Shown here: positions 46,334 through 54,050 of the stretch, one piece after another | Numbering within the stretch: position 1 is the stretch's first letter | Layout: each line of letters opens with the position of its first letter | Assembly (NCBI GenBank): GCA_963762615.1 | Contig: CAVXLG010000012.1 | Location: 372,001-436,000, forward strand | Source of the DNA: PALSA-505 sp963762615 | GTDB lineage: Bacteria; Actinomycetota; Actinomycetes; Streptosporangiales; Streptosporangiaceae | Direction of reading: 5' to 3' | Length of the DNA stretch: 64,000 nucleotides | Notes under the pieces: model-generated | Seen by the model: only the letters and a program-made list of their open reading frames with translations | Database searches by the model: none | What the model was told of the DNA's origin: nothing | Program-made: the position numbers and the translations under genes

Positions 46334-46860
46334 CAGGACCGGCGCAGGCCCCGAGGCCGCGGCGTGTCGTGCTGGCGCTGGGCAGCAATCTGGGCGACCG
46401 GCTGGAGAACCTGCAGGGCGGGGTCGACGCGCTGTTCGACGCCCCTGGCCTCAACTTCCGGGCGGCGTCGCCCGTCTACGAGACGCGGCCGGTTGGCGGC
46501 CCGGAGCAGCCTGATTACCTCAACGCCGTGATCACAGCGGACACCGCCCTGCCCGGGCGGACGATCCTCGATCGCGCGCATGGCGTCGAGGAGGCCTTCC
46601 AGCGCGTCCGCGACGTGACCTGGGGCCCGCGTACCCTCGACGTGGACCTGATCGTCTGCGGTGACGAGATCAGCGACGATCCCGAGCTCACCCTGCCGCA
46701 CCCGCGGGCCTATGAGCGTGCCTTCGTCCTCGCGCCCTGGCACGACATCGAGCCCGACGCCGAGATCCCCGGGCGCGGCCGTGTCGAGGAGCTGCTGCGC
46801 GCCATGGGCCTGGACGGGGTCCGGCGTGTCAACGGCAGCGGGCTCCAGCCGCCCGCATGA
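46330..46860 (+). CDS. folK: 6-hydroxymethyl-dihydropterin pyrophosphokinase
   Basis: 176 residues. HPPK motifs: VLALGSNLGDRLENLQGGVD, SPVYETRPVGGPEQPDYLNA, and the signature WGPRTLDVDLIVCGDE followed by LTLPHPRAYERAFVLAPW. It activates the pterin for FolP. Both ends overlap neighbours by four bases, so folB-folK-DUF3180 form one operon. Confidence 0.95.
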   Translation: MTGPAQAPRPRRVVLALGSNLGDRLENLQGGVDALFDAPGLNFRAASPVYETRPVGGPEQPDYLNAVITADTALPGRTILDRAHGVEEAFQRVRDVTWGPRTLDVDLIVCGDEISDDPELTLPHPRAYERAFVLAPWHDIEPDAEIPGRGRVEELLRAMGLDGVRRVNGSGLQPPA

Positions 46861-47333
46861 CCCCGACGCGGGCCCGCTGGCTCATCACCCTCGGCGTGGT
46901 GACCGCCGTGGTGACCTGGCTGCTGCTCAGGCACCTCTACGCCGGCCTGGCCCCGCTGCCGTGGACGCAGGTGCCGACGCTGCTGCTGCTCGCGTTCGTG
47001 GAGGTCTGGGGCGGCCGTGGGCTGCGGGCCAGGCTGGCCGGCCACGGCCGGGCCACGCAGAACGGGAACCGGACGGTGGCGCGCACCAGGCCGCTGCCGC
47101 CGATCGCGATCGCGCGGACTGCCGCGCTGGCCAAGGCGAGCGCGCACGCGGCGGCCGTGATCGCCGGCCTGGCCGCCGGGTTCGTGCTTTACCTGCTCGG
47201 CTCGCTGAACAAGACAATTCCCCGCGGCGATCTGTTCTCCGCCCTCGGGACCTTCGTCGGCGCCATGGCCCTGATCGCAGGCGCGCTCTACCTGGAGCGG
47301 TCCTGCCGCGTGCCGAAGGAGCCCGACGAGTAG
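46857..47333 (+). CDS. DUF3180 membrane protein
   Basis: 158 residues with four hydrophobic helices: LITLGVVTAVVTWLLLRHLY, QVPTLLLLAFVEVWGG, AAAVIAGLAAGFVLYLLGSL, and FSALGTFVGAMALIAGALYL. The conserved central motif RPLPPIAIARTAALAKASAH identifies DUF3180, an actinomycete-specific protein always downstream of folK. Function is unknown. Confidence 0.9.
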   Translation: MTPTRARWLITLGVVTAVVTWLLLRHLYAGLAPLPWTQVPTLLLLAFVEVWGGRGLRARLAGHGRATQNGNRTVARTRPLPPIAIARTAALAKASAHAAAVIAGLAAGFVLYLLGSLNKTIPRGDLFSALGTFVGAMALIAGALYLERSCRVPKEPDE

Positions 47334-47578
47334 CGCGGGACCTGCCGTGCGTCGCGGGCGCTCTGCCTGGGGGCCTGCCGCGTGCCGGCGGAGGAGTCCG
47401 TGGCGGAGCTACCGGCGAGATGACACTGCGCAGTTCTCGTCTGGCGCGAGGTACCCGCCTGGGCGTCGTACAGCGCAAGAGGGACGCCACTTACTGGACC
47501 CTCAAGATCCGGGGGACGCGGCCTGGGCTTGGGTATGCTGATCGCGGTCGTCCGGTACCGGCTCAGGACTGGAACGAG

Positions 47579-48637
47579 ATGGAATCTGACGTGAACGCGC
47601 GCGAGGGTCCTGCAGGTGCCCGGCCGCATCCGGCCCGGCTCAGGGTCGGCGTGGTGGGGACCGGCCGGGTGGGCTCGGTACTCGGAGCCGCGCTGGCCCG
47701 GGCCGGGCACACCGTGGTGGCCGCTTCCGGCGTCTCCGCGGCTTCGGTCCGCCGGGCTCACGACTGCCTGCCCGGAGTGCCGCTGAGCGATCCGCGCGAG
47801 GTCGTGGCGCGCGCCGAGCTCGTCCTGCTCACCGTGCCGGACGACGCCCTTCCCGGCCTGGTCGCCGGCCTTGCGGCTACCGGCGCGGAGCTGGCGGGAC
47901 GGCTGCTCGTGCACACGAGCGGCCGGCACGGCACCGGGGTGCTCGAGCCTGCCGTCCGTCGCGGGGCGCTTCCGCTCGCCCTGCATCCAGTGATGACGTT
48001 CACCGGCCGGCCGGATGACATCGCCCGGCTGGAGGGCATCTGTTTCGGGGTGACGGCCCCGGATCAGCTGCAGCCGGCAGCCGAGGCGCTGGTGATCGAG
48101 ATGGGCGGCGAGCCGGTCCTGATCCGGGAGGAGGACCGGGGGCTGTATCACGCCGCTCTGGCCAGCGCGGCCAACCATCTCGTCGGGCTGGTGGCCGAGG
48201 CGGCGGATCTGCTCCGCTCCGCTGGGGTCCCTGATCCTGCGCGCATGCTCAGCCCGCTGCTGCACGCCTCACTCGACAACGCGCTGCGACTCGGCGACGC
48301 CGGCCTGTCCGGGCCGGTCGCGCGGGGCGACGCCGACACCGTGGCCAGGCATGTCGAGGCGCTCGGCGCGGCCTCGCCGCAGGCGCTGGCCGCCTACCTG
48401 GCGCTGGCCAGGCTGACCGCCGGCCGGGCGCTGGCGGCGGGCCTGCTCGCGCCGCAGGATGCGCGGCGCTTGCTGGACGTGCTGGCCGGCCGGGCCGCGC
48501 CGCATGATCCTGGCGCCCCGGGTCATCCTGGCGTCCCGGGTGATCTCGGCGTCCCGGATGATCCTGGCGTCCCGGGTGATCCTGGCGGCCCGGGTGATTC
48601 CGGCGGCCCGGGTGATCGCGGGGAGCCGTCGGCATGA
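47579..48637 (+). CDS. Rossmann-fold/DUF2520 protein with collagen-like tail
   Basis: 352 residues from ATG 47,579 (a GTG at 47,591 is an alternative). The nucleotide-binding motif is GVVGTGRVGSVLGAALARAG, followed by a DUF2520 dehydrogenase-like domain (LPLALHPVMTFTGRPDDIAR; LYHAALASAANHLVGLVAEA). The family is related to ketopantoate or NADP oxidoreductases and always precedes panC in actinomycetes, suggesting a pantothenate-linked reductase. The last 40 residues are GxP-type repeats (PGVPGDLGVPDDPGVPGDPG and on), encoded by short DNA repeats at 48,505-48,620. The stop overlaps panC. Confidence 0.87.
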   Translation: MESDVNAREGPAGARPHPARLRVGVVGTGRVGSVLGAALARAGHTVVAASGVSAASVRRAHDCLPGVPLSDPREVVARAELVLLTVPDDALPGLVAGLAATGAELAGRLLVHTSGRHGTGVLEPAVRRGALPLALHPVMTFTGRPDDIARLEGICFGVTAPDQLQPAAEALVIEMGGEPVLIREEDRGLYHAALASAANHLVGLVAEAADLLRSAGVPDPARMLSPLLHASLDNALRLGDAGLSGPVARGDADTVARHVEALGAASPQALAAYLALARLTAGRALAAGLLAPQDARRLLDVLAGRAAPHDPGAPGHPGVPGDLGVPDDPGVPGDPGGPGDSGGPGDRGEPSA

Positions 48638-49503
48638 CCCCGCTGCTGGCCTTGACCCGGGCCGATCTCGCCGTGATCCGTTGCGGTCTGGCTGCGCCCG
48701 TGGTGGTCGTCCCCACGATGGGAGCGCTGCACGACGGGCACCGGGCGCTGCTGCGCCGGGCGGTCGCGCTGGCCGGGCCGGGCGGAAGCGTCGTGGCCAC
48801 CATTTTCGTCAACCCGCTGCAATTCGGGCCGGGGGAGGATTTCGACCGGTATCCGCGCTCGCTCGACGCCGACCTGCAGACCTGCGCAGCCGAAGGGGTC
48901 GCGGCGGTGTTCGCGCCCGGCCGGGCGGAGATGTACCCGCGCGCCCCCCGGGTCACCGTCGACCCTGGTCCCACCGGGCAGCTGCTGGAAGGGGAATTCC
49001 GGCCGGGCTTCTTCGGCGGGGTGCTGACCGTCGTGCTGAAGTTGTTCCAGCTGACCCGCCCCGACGTCGCGGTGTTCGGCGCGAAGGACGCCCAGCAACT
49101 GGCGCTCGTCCGGCAGATGGTGACCGACCTCGAGCTGGGCGTGCGGATCGAGGCGGTGCCCACCGTGCGTGATGCGGACGGGCTGGCCACCTCGAGCCGG
49201 AACGCCTATCTCTCCGCCGACGACCGGGCCGCCGCGCTGGCGATCCCGGCGGCCCTGGCGGCGGGCCGGGACGCCGCCGACGGCGGGCCGGAATCAGTGC
49301 TGGCGGCCGCGCGCCGGGTGCTCGACCTCGGCGCGGCCGACGGGCGGGCACTGGTGGTGGACTATCTCAGCCTGGCCCATCCCGAGACCTTTGCCCCGGT
49401 GAGCGGGCAGTACGCGGGCCCGGCCGTGCTGGCGATCGCCGCGCGGGCCGGAAACACTCGCCTGATCGACAACGTTCCCCTGACGTTGCACGGGGAAGGC
49501 TGA
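48634..49503 (+). CDS. panC: Pantothenate synthetase
   Basis: 289 residues. Class motifs: VVPTMGALHDGHRALLRRAV, VATIFVNPLQFGPGEDFDRY, GEFRPGFFGGVLTVVLKLFQ, VFGAKDAQQLALVRQMVTDL, and TSSRNAYLSADDR (ATP loop). It condenses pantoate and beta-alanine. A panD (aspartate decarboxylase) gene, often next in line, is not present in this window. Confidence 0.95.
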   Translation: MTPLLALTRADLAVIRCGLAAPVVVVPTMGALHDGHRALLRRAVALAGPGGSVVATIFVNPLQFGPGEDFDRYPRSLDADLQTCAAEGVAAVFAPGRAEMYPRAPRVTVDPGPTGQLLEGEFRPGFFGGVLTVVLKLFQLTRPDVAVFGAKDAQQLALVRQMVTDLELGVRIEAVPTVRDADGLATSSRNAYLSADDRAAALAIPAALAAGRDAADGGPESVLAAARRVLDLGAADGRALVVDYLSLAHPETFAPVSGQYAGPAVLAIAARAGNTRLIDNVPLTLHGEG

Positions 49504-49508
49504 CTGGC

Positions 49509-50300
49509 ATGCTGCTCGCGGTCGATGTCGGGAACACCAACACCGTCCTGGGGATGTTCGACGGTAACGAGGTCGTCGAGGACTGGCGGATCGCCACCGT
49601 GCCCGACCGCACCGCGGACGAGATCGCCGTGGTCCTGCAAGGCCTGCTCGGCCAGAGCGCGCTGGCCAAGGACGCGGACGTCAGCGGCATCGCGCTGTGC
49701 TCCACGGTGCCGTCCGTTCTGCACGAGATGCGGGAGATGTGCCGGCGCTACTACGGGGACGTGACCGCCGTGATCGTGGAGCCCGGGGTGAAGACGGGCG
49801 TGCCGGTCCGGGTGGATAACCCCAAGGAGGTGGGCAGCGACCGGATCATGAACGCTCTCGCGGCCGTCCACCTGTACGGCGGGCCGGCCATCGTGGTCGA
49901 CTTCGGCACGTCCACGAACTTCGACGTGATCAGCGCGCAGGGGGAGTTCATCGGCGGCGCGCTCGCCCCCGGCATCGAGATCTCCGTCGACGCCCTGTCC
50001 CGGCGCGCGGCCCAGCTGCTCAAGGTGGAACTGACCAGGCCGCACCGCGTGATCGGTCGCAACACCGTGGAGTCGCTCCAGTCAGGCATCATCTACGGGT
50101 TCGCCGGCCAGGTGGAGGGGATCGTGGCCCGGATCACCCGCGAGCTGGCCCCTGATGACCCCGACTCGGTGACGGTCATCGCCACCGGCGGCCTGGCTCC
50201 CCTTCTCCTCGACGAGGTGGGCGTGGTCGACGCCTACGAGCCGTGGCTGACCCTGACCGGGCTCCGGCTGGTCTACGAGCGGAACGCAGAGGTTTCCTAG
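49509..50300 (+). CDS. coaX: Type III pantothenate kinase
   Basis: 263 residues. Phosphate motif MLLAVDVGNTNTVLGMFDG, PVRVDNPKEVGSDRIMNALA, the glycine-rich GPAIVVDFGTSTNFDVISAQ, and GGALAPGIEISVDALSRRAA, then TVESLQSGIIYGFAGQVEGI. It makes 4'-phosphopantothenate for CoA. It directly follows panC; nadB and nadC, which often sit between them in relatives, are missing. Confidence 0.95.
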   Translation: MLLAVDVGNTNTVLGMFDGNEVVEDWRIATVPDRTADEIAVVLQGLLGQSALAKDADVSGIALCSTVPSVLHEMREMCRRYYGDVTAVIVEPGVKTGVPVRVDNPKEVGSDRIMNALAAVHLYGGPAIVVDFGTSTNFDVISAQGEFIGGALAPGIEISVDALSRRAAQLLKVELTRPHRVIGRNTVESLQSGIIYGFAGQVEGIVARITRELAPDDPDSVTVIATGGLAPLLLDEVGVVDAYEPWLTLTGLRLVYERNAEVS

Positions 50301-50345
50301 GCCGGGACACGGCCGGGCGGGTCCGGCCGGACCGGCAAGCTGCGC

Positions 50346-50414
50346 CAAACCCCGGTGCCGGTGACCGGCGCGGCCGGACCGGCGCGGCACGGCAAACCCC
50401 GGTGCCGGTGACCT
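50346..50414 (+). repeat. 47-bp spaced intergenic duplication
   Basis: caaaccccggtgccggtgac occurs at 50,346 and again 47 bp later, in the short gap before lysS. Confidence 0.7.
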
Positions 50415-50438
50415 GGTGCGACCGGTAACCTCGGCCAG

Positions 50439-51920
50439 GTGAGCGAAGAAACTGACCTGCCGGAGCAGACGCGGGTCCGCCGGGACAAGCGTGACCGGCT
50501 CCTGGCCGCGGGAAACGATCCCTACCCGCCCGGCTTCCCGCGGACCGACACGATCGCCGAGGTACGCCGGCGGTACGCGGACCTGGGCCCGGGGGCGGCC
50601 ACCGGCGACCGGGTCGGGGTCGCGGGCCGGGTGATGCTGTCGCGTCCGGGCGGGAAGCTCAGCTTCGCCACGATCCGCGACGGCACCGGCGACATCCAGA
50701 TCATGATCTCGCTCGACCGGTCCGGCCAGACGGCCCTGGACGCGTGGAAGCGCGACGTGGATCTCGGCGACCACGTCGGCGTCGAGGGCGAGGTGATCAC
50801 GTCCCGGCGGGGCGAGCTGTCGGTGCTCGCCGACAGGTTCGCGATCACCGCCAAGAGCCTGCGGCCGCTGCCGGAAAAGCACAAGGGGCTGAGCGACCCC
50901 GAGTCCCGGGTCCGGCAGCGCTACGTGGACCTGATCGTCAACCCGGAAACGCGGCGGCTGGCGGAACTGCGCAGCGCCGTGCTGCGGGCGCTGCGCGACG
51001 GCCTGTACGCGCGCGGGTTCCTCGAGGCGGACACGCCTATCCTGCAGCCCATATACGGCGGGGCGAACGCGCAGCCGTTCATCACCCATCACAACGCCCA
51101 GAACCGGGACGTCTACCTGCGGATCGCGCTGGAGCTCTATCTCAAGCGGCTGGTCGTCGGAGGCATCGAGAAGGTCTTCGAGATCGGCAAGAACTTCCGG
51201 AACGAAGGCATGGACGCCACCCACTCGCCCGAGTTCACCATGCTCGAGGCGTACGAGGCGTACGGCGACTATGACACGATCGGCACCCTGACCAGGGAGT
51301 TGATCCAGCACGCGGCGCGGGAGGGACTCGGCTCGACCATCCTGCGCCGGCCCGACGGCGAGTATGACATCGGCGGCACGTGGCGGGCCAAGACGGTGCA
51401 CGGCGCGATATCCGAGGCGCTCGGCGAAGAGGTCACCCCCGGCACCAGCGAGCAGGATCTGCGCAAGCTGTGCGAACGGGCCGGGGTTCCGGCCGATCCG
51501 GCCTGGAACGCGGGTCAGGTCGTGCTCGAGATGTACGAGCGCCTCGTCGAGGGGCCCACCGTCGAGCCGACCTTCTACCGGGACTTCCCGGTCGAGGTGT
51601 CCCCGCTGACCCGGCGGCACCGCGATGACCCGCGGCTGGCCGAACGATGGGACCTGGTGGCGTTCGGCACCGAGATCGGGACGGGCTATACCGAGCTGGT
51701 CGATCCCGTGGAGCAGCGGGCCAGGCTCACCGCGCAGTCGCTGCTGGCCGCGAAGGGCGACCCGGAGGCGATGCAGCTGGACGAGGACTTCCTGCGGGCG
51801 CTGGAGTACGGCATGCCGCCGGCCGGCGGCGTGGGCTTCGGGATCGACCGGGTGCTGATCATGTTCACCGGGGCGAGCGTCCGGGAAACGATCACATTCC
51901 CGATGGTCAAGCCGGAATAG
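50439..51920 (+). CDS. lysS: Lysyl-tRNA synthetase, class II
   Basis: 493 residues from GTG 50,439. An N-terminal OB-fold (VGVAGRVMLSRPGGKLSFAT, IQIMISLDRSGQ) precedes a class II core: motif 1 around LAELRSAVLRALRDGLYARG then FLEADTPIL, motif 2 FEIGKNFRNEGMDATHSPEF, and motif 3 GGVGFGIDRVLIMFTG. It charges tRNA-Lys. Following coaX is the common actinomycete arrangement. Confidence 0.96.
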   Translation: MSEETDLPEQTRVRRDKRDRLLAAGNDPYPPGFPRTDTIAEVRRRYADLGPGAATGDRVGVAGRVMLSRPGGKLSFATIRDGTGDIQIMISLDRSGQTALDAWKRDVDLGDHVGVEGEVITSRRGELSVLADRFAITAKSLRPLPEKHKGLSDPESRVRQRYVDLIVNPETRRLAELRSAVLRALRDGLYARGFLEADTPILQPIYGGANAQPFITHHNAQNRDVYLRIALELYLKRLVVGGIEKVFEIGKNFRNEGMDATHSPEFTMLEAYEAYGDYDTIGTLTRELIQHAAREGLGSTILRRPDGEYDIGGTWRAKTVHGAISEALGEEVTPGTSEQDLRKLCERAGVPADPAWNAGQVVLEMYERLVEGPTVEPTFYRDFPVEVSPLTRRHRDDPRLAERWDLVAFGTEIGTGYTELVDPVEQRARLTAQSLLAAKGDPEAMQLDEDFLRALEYGMPPAGGVGFGIDRVLIMFTGASVRETITFPMVKPE

Positions 51921-51954
51921 CCCGGTCCCGCGGGCGCGGGTGCGGCAGGCCGGG

Positions 51955-53007
51955 TCAGGCGATGATGCGGACGGCTCCCACGAACGCGCTCCAGTAAATC
52001 CGCTGCACCATCACGTCCTGCCCGAAATCCGGTGCGTCAACCATGAGGCCGTTGCCGATGTACATCCCCACGTGGCTGATGTCAGGGAAGAAGAACACCA
52101 GGTCACCGGGCTGCAGCTGGCTCCGCGAGATGTGCTCGCCCTCCTGCCACTGGTCACCCGTGAAATGGTCGAGGTGGATGCCCACCTGCTCGTACGCCCA
52201 CAGGACCAGGCCCGAGCAATCGAAGGCACGCGGGCCCGCCGCTCCCCACACGTACGGGTATCCCCGCCGGCTGAGCGCCGCGCGCAGGGCCCTCTCGCCG
52301 AGCGTGTTCCCGCCGGGAATCTCGGTCAGCGGGAACTGGCCGGTGCGGGTGAAGGTGGCCATCGCCCGGGAGAAGGCCGCGCCGTCCAGCCTGTTCATCT
52401 TGGCGTTGATGGCGTCGGTCTTGGCCTGCATCTGCTTGACCAGGCCGGTCACCATGCGGGCCTGCTGTTCGGCGGTCTGCCGCGCCCGCCGGGCAGTGTT
52501 CTCCGCTGCGGCCAGCGCGCTCACCTGAGCGCCCTTCTGCTTGTCGAGCTGCTGGATGATCGCCGCCCGGTCGACCACCACCTGCGGTCTGCTGCTGGAG
52601 ATGAACTGCAGGGTGGGGTCGACGCTGCCCGTCATATAGCTCTCGGCGGCCAGCCGCCCTACCTGCAGCTGGCCGGCGCCCAGCGCACTCGCGTCCCGGT
52701 CCGCCGTCGACGCCGCGGTCCGCTCCTCCGCGCGTGCCTGCGACAGCTGGATGCGAAGGCCGTCGTACTGCTCGCTCAGCGCGTTGATCTGGCTTTGCAG
52801 CTGCTTGGCCTGGGCGATGAGGGATTTCAGGCTCGGCGGCGGGGTCCGCTGCGTCGCGCTGCCAGGACCATTCGGCAAGATCACGCTGGCCGCGGCGAGA
52901 GCCACCGCCACGACGGCGGTCCGGCTCCAGGCCCGGCCGGACCGCGCGCAGGGACGGCCGGGCAATTGACCAGTCCCGGCCTGCCTGCGGCGGCGTGAGC
53001 GCTCCAC
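51955..53007 (-). CDS. Secreted NlpC/P60 peptidoglycan hydrolase (second)
   Basis: 350 residues from GTG 53,007 (ribosome site gagagga; an ATG eight codons upstream has none). A signal segment (SRTAVVAVALAAASVILPNG) precedes a coiled coil (LKSLIAQAKQLQSQINALSE; AENTARRARQTAEQQARMVT). The NlpC/P60 domain has Cys in RAFDCSGLVLWAYEQVG and His in DISHVGMYIGNGLMVDA. It likely cleaves peptidoglycan stems. A ydaO-type c-di-AMP riboswitch in the leader fits the usual control of cell-wall hydrolases in actinomycetes. Confidence 0.9.
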   Translation of the reverse strand: MERSRRRRQAGTGQLPGRPCARSGRAWSRTAVVAVALAAASVILPNGPGSATQRTPPPSLKSLIAQAKQLQSQINALSEQYDGLRIQLSQARAEERTAASTADRDASALGAGQLQVGRLAAESYMTGSVDPTLQFISSSRPQVVVDRAAIIQQLDKQKGAQVSALAAAENTARRARQTAEQQARMVTGLVKQMQAKTDAINAKMNRLDGAAFSRAMATFTRTGQFPLTEIPGGNTLGERALRAALSRRGYPYVWGAAGPRAFDCSGLVLWAYEQVGIHLDHFTGDQWQEGEHISRSQLQPGDLVFFFPDISHVGMYIGNGLMVDAPDFGQDVMVQRIYWSAFVGAVRIIA

Positions 53008-53024
53008 CGGGTCTCCTCTCGTTG

Positions 53025-53220
53025 GCCGCATGCAGGTCAGCTGACAGGTCCGGGCTGGGGCGGCCCCGCCACGCGCCGCACCCGGGCGGGCCGATACGGT
53101 ACGAGGTTCCGTCCCGGGGTGGATGCTCCCCGGATCCCCGGAGCGCTGGCTGCGCGCCACGAACCCGGCGGCCCGGGGATACGCGCCCGAGACCGGGCTA
53201 GGTGATCACCCATATCAGCG
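53025..53220 (-). ncRNA. Probable c-di-AMP riboswitch (ydaO/yuaA type)
   Basis: On the minus strand, directly before the second NlpC/P60 gene, are blocks typical of the actinobacterial ydaO aptamer: CCGCCGGGTTCGTGGCGCG, CCAGCGCT, GGGGAGCATCCACC, CGGGACGG, and the 3' segment CCCGGACCTGTCAGCTGACC TGCATGCGG just before the ribosome site. These match the CCCGaACC-GUCAGCUaACCU-..-GCGG end of the family. High c-di-AMP would shut off the hydrolase. Boundaries are approximate, and pairing was judged by eye. Confidence 0.68.
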
Positions 53221-53452
53221 ATGGAGACTAACGGAGCCGGCGCAGCCGCGAAGCAAAACGGCGGAATCTTTATCAGGCCTGCCGCTATTTTCCCGTGGCC
53301 CGCAATTCCCCGATCGCGGCGCTGCCCGCGCCTGGCACCCGCTCGCGAGTCGCGTCTGCGCTGGGTGCGCGCGACGCTAGCCCAGGACGCCCGGGACGGC
53401 ACGCAAGCGATTGCCTGCCGGAGGAGCCGGGCGGGCGGCTAAGGTGCGGGCA
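53221..53452. promoter_or_regulatory. Divergent promoter region, nlpC and acetyltransferase genes
   Basis: No gene. Contains AT-richer stretches (53,255-53,300) that probably hold the leftward riboswitch promoter. Confidence 0.4.
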
Positions 53453-53953
53453 ATGAACTACACGGTCAGGCGCGCGCGGACCGGCGATGTGCGGGCCATC
53501 CGCCGGCTGGTCGACGCGAATGTCGCATCCGGCCGCCTGCTGGACAAGCCGACTGTCACGCTGTACGAGGACATCCAGGAATTCCTGGTCGCCGAGCAGG
53601 CCGGCGGGATGATCACGGGCTGCGGGGCGCTGCACGTCATGTGGGAGGACCTGGCCGAGATCCGGACGCTGGCCGTGGATGAGTCGTCCCGCGGACACGG
53701 CATCGGCCGGCGGCTGGTCGAAGCCCTGGTCGCCGCCGCCCGCCAGCTCGGCGTGCAGCGGGTCTTCGTGCTCACCTTCGAAGTGGACTTCTTCGCCGGG
53801 CAGGGGTTCGACGAGATTCGGGCTGCTCCCGTCTCCGCCGAGGTATACGCGGAGCTGCTTCGGTCCTACGACGAGGGGGTCGCCGAGTTTCTCGACCTGG
53901 ACTCGGTCAAGCCGAACACGCTGGGCAATACCAGGATGCTGCTGCGACTCTAG
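53453..53953 (+). CDS. GNAT N-acetyltransferase, amino-acid N-acetyltransferase type
   Basis: 166 residues from ATG 53,453. GNAT motif A is EIRTLAVDESSRGHGIGRRL followed by VEALVAAARQLGVQRVFVLT; the N-terminus (YTVRRARTGDVRAIRRLVDA) and C-terminus (FDEIRAAPVSAEVYAELLRS) resemble the short ArgA of mycobacteria (Rv2747), an L-glutamate/glutamine N-acetyltransferase for arginine synthesis. That assignment comes from overall similarity of pattern, so substrate is uncertain. Confidence 0.8.
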   Translation: MNYTVRRARTGDVRAIRRLVDANVASGRLLDKPTVTLYEDIQEFLVAEQAGGMITGCGALHVMWEDLAEIRTLAVDESSRGHGIGRRLVEALVAAARQLGVQRVFVLTFEVDFFAGQGFDEIRAAPVSAEVYAELLRSYDEGVAEFLDLDSVKPNTLGNTRMLLRL

Positions 53954-54050
53954 GTGCTGTCCCGCGGATCCGCGCCGCTGAAGATCTACGAGACAGGGCC
54001 TGCGAGAGACGGCCTGCCGCGCCCTGCCCACCCTGCGCGCGGGCCGGCGG

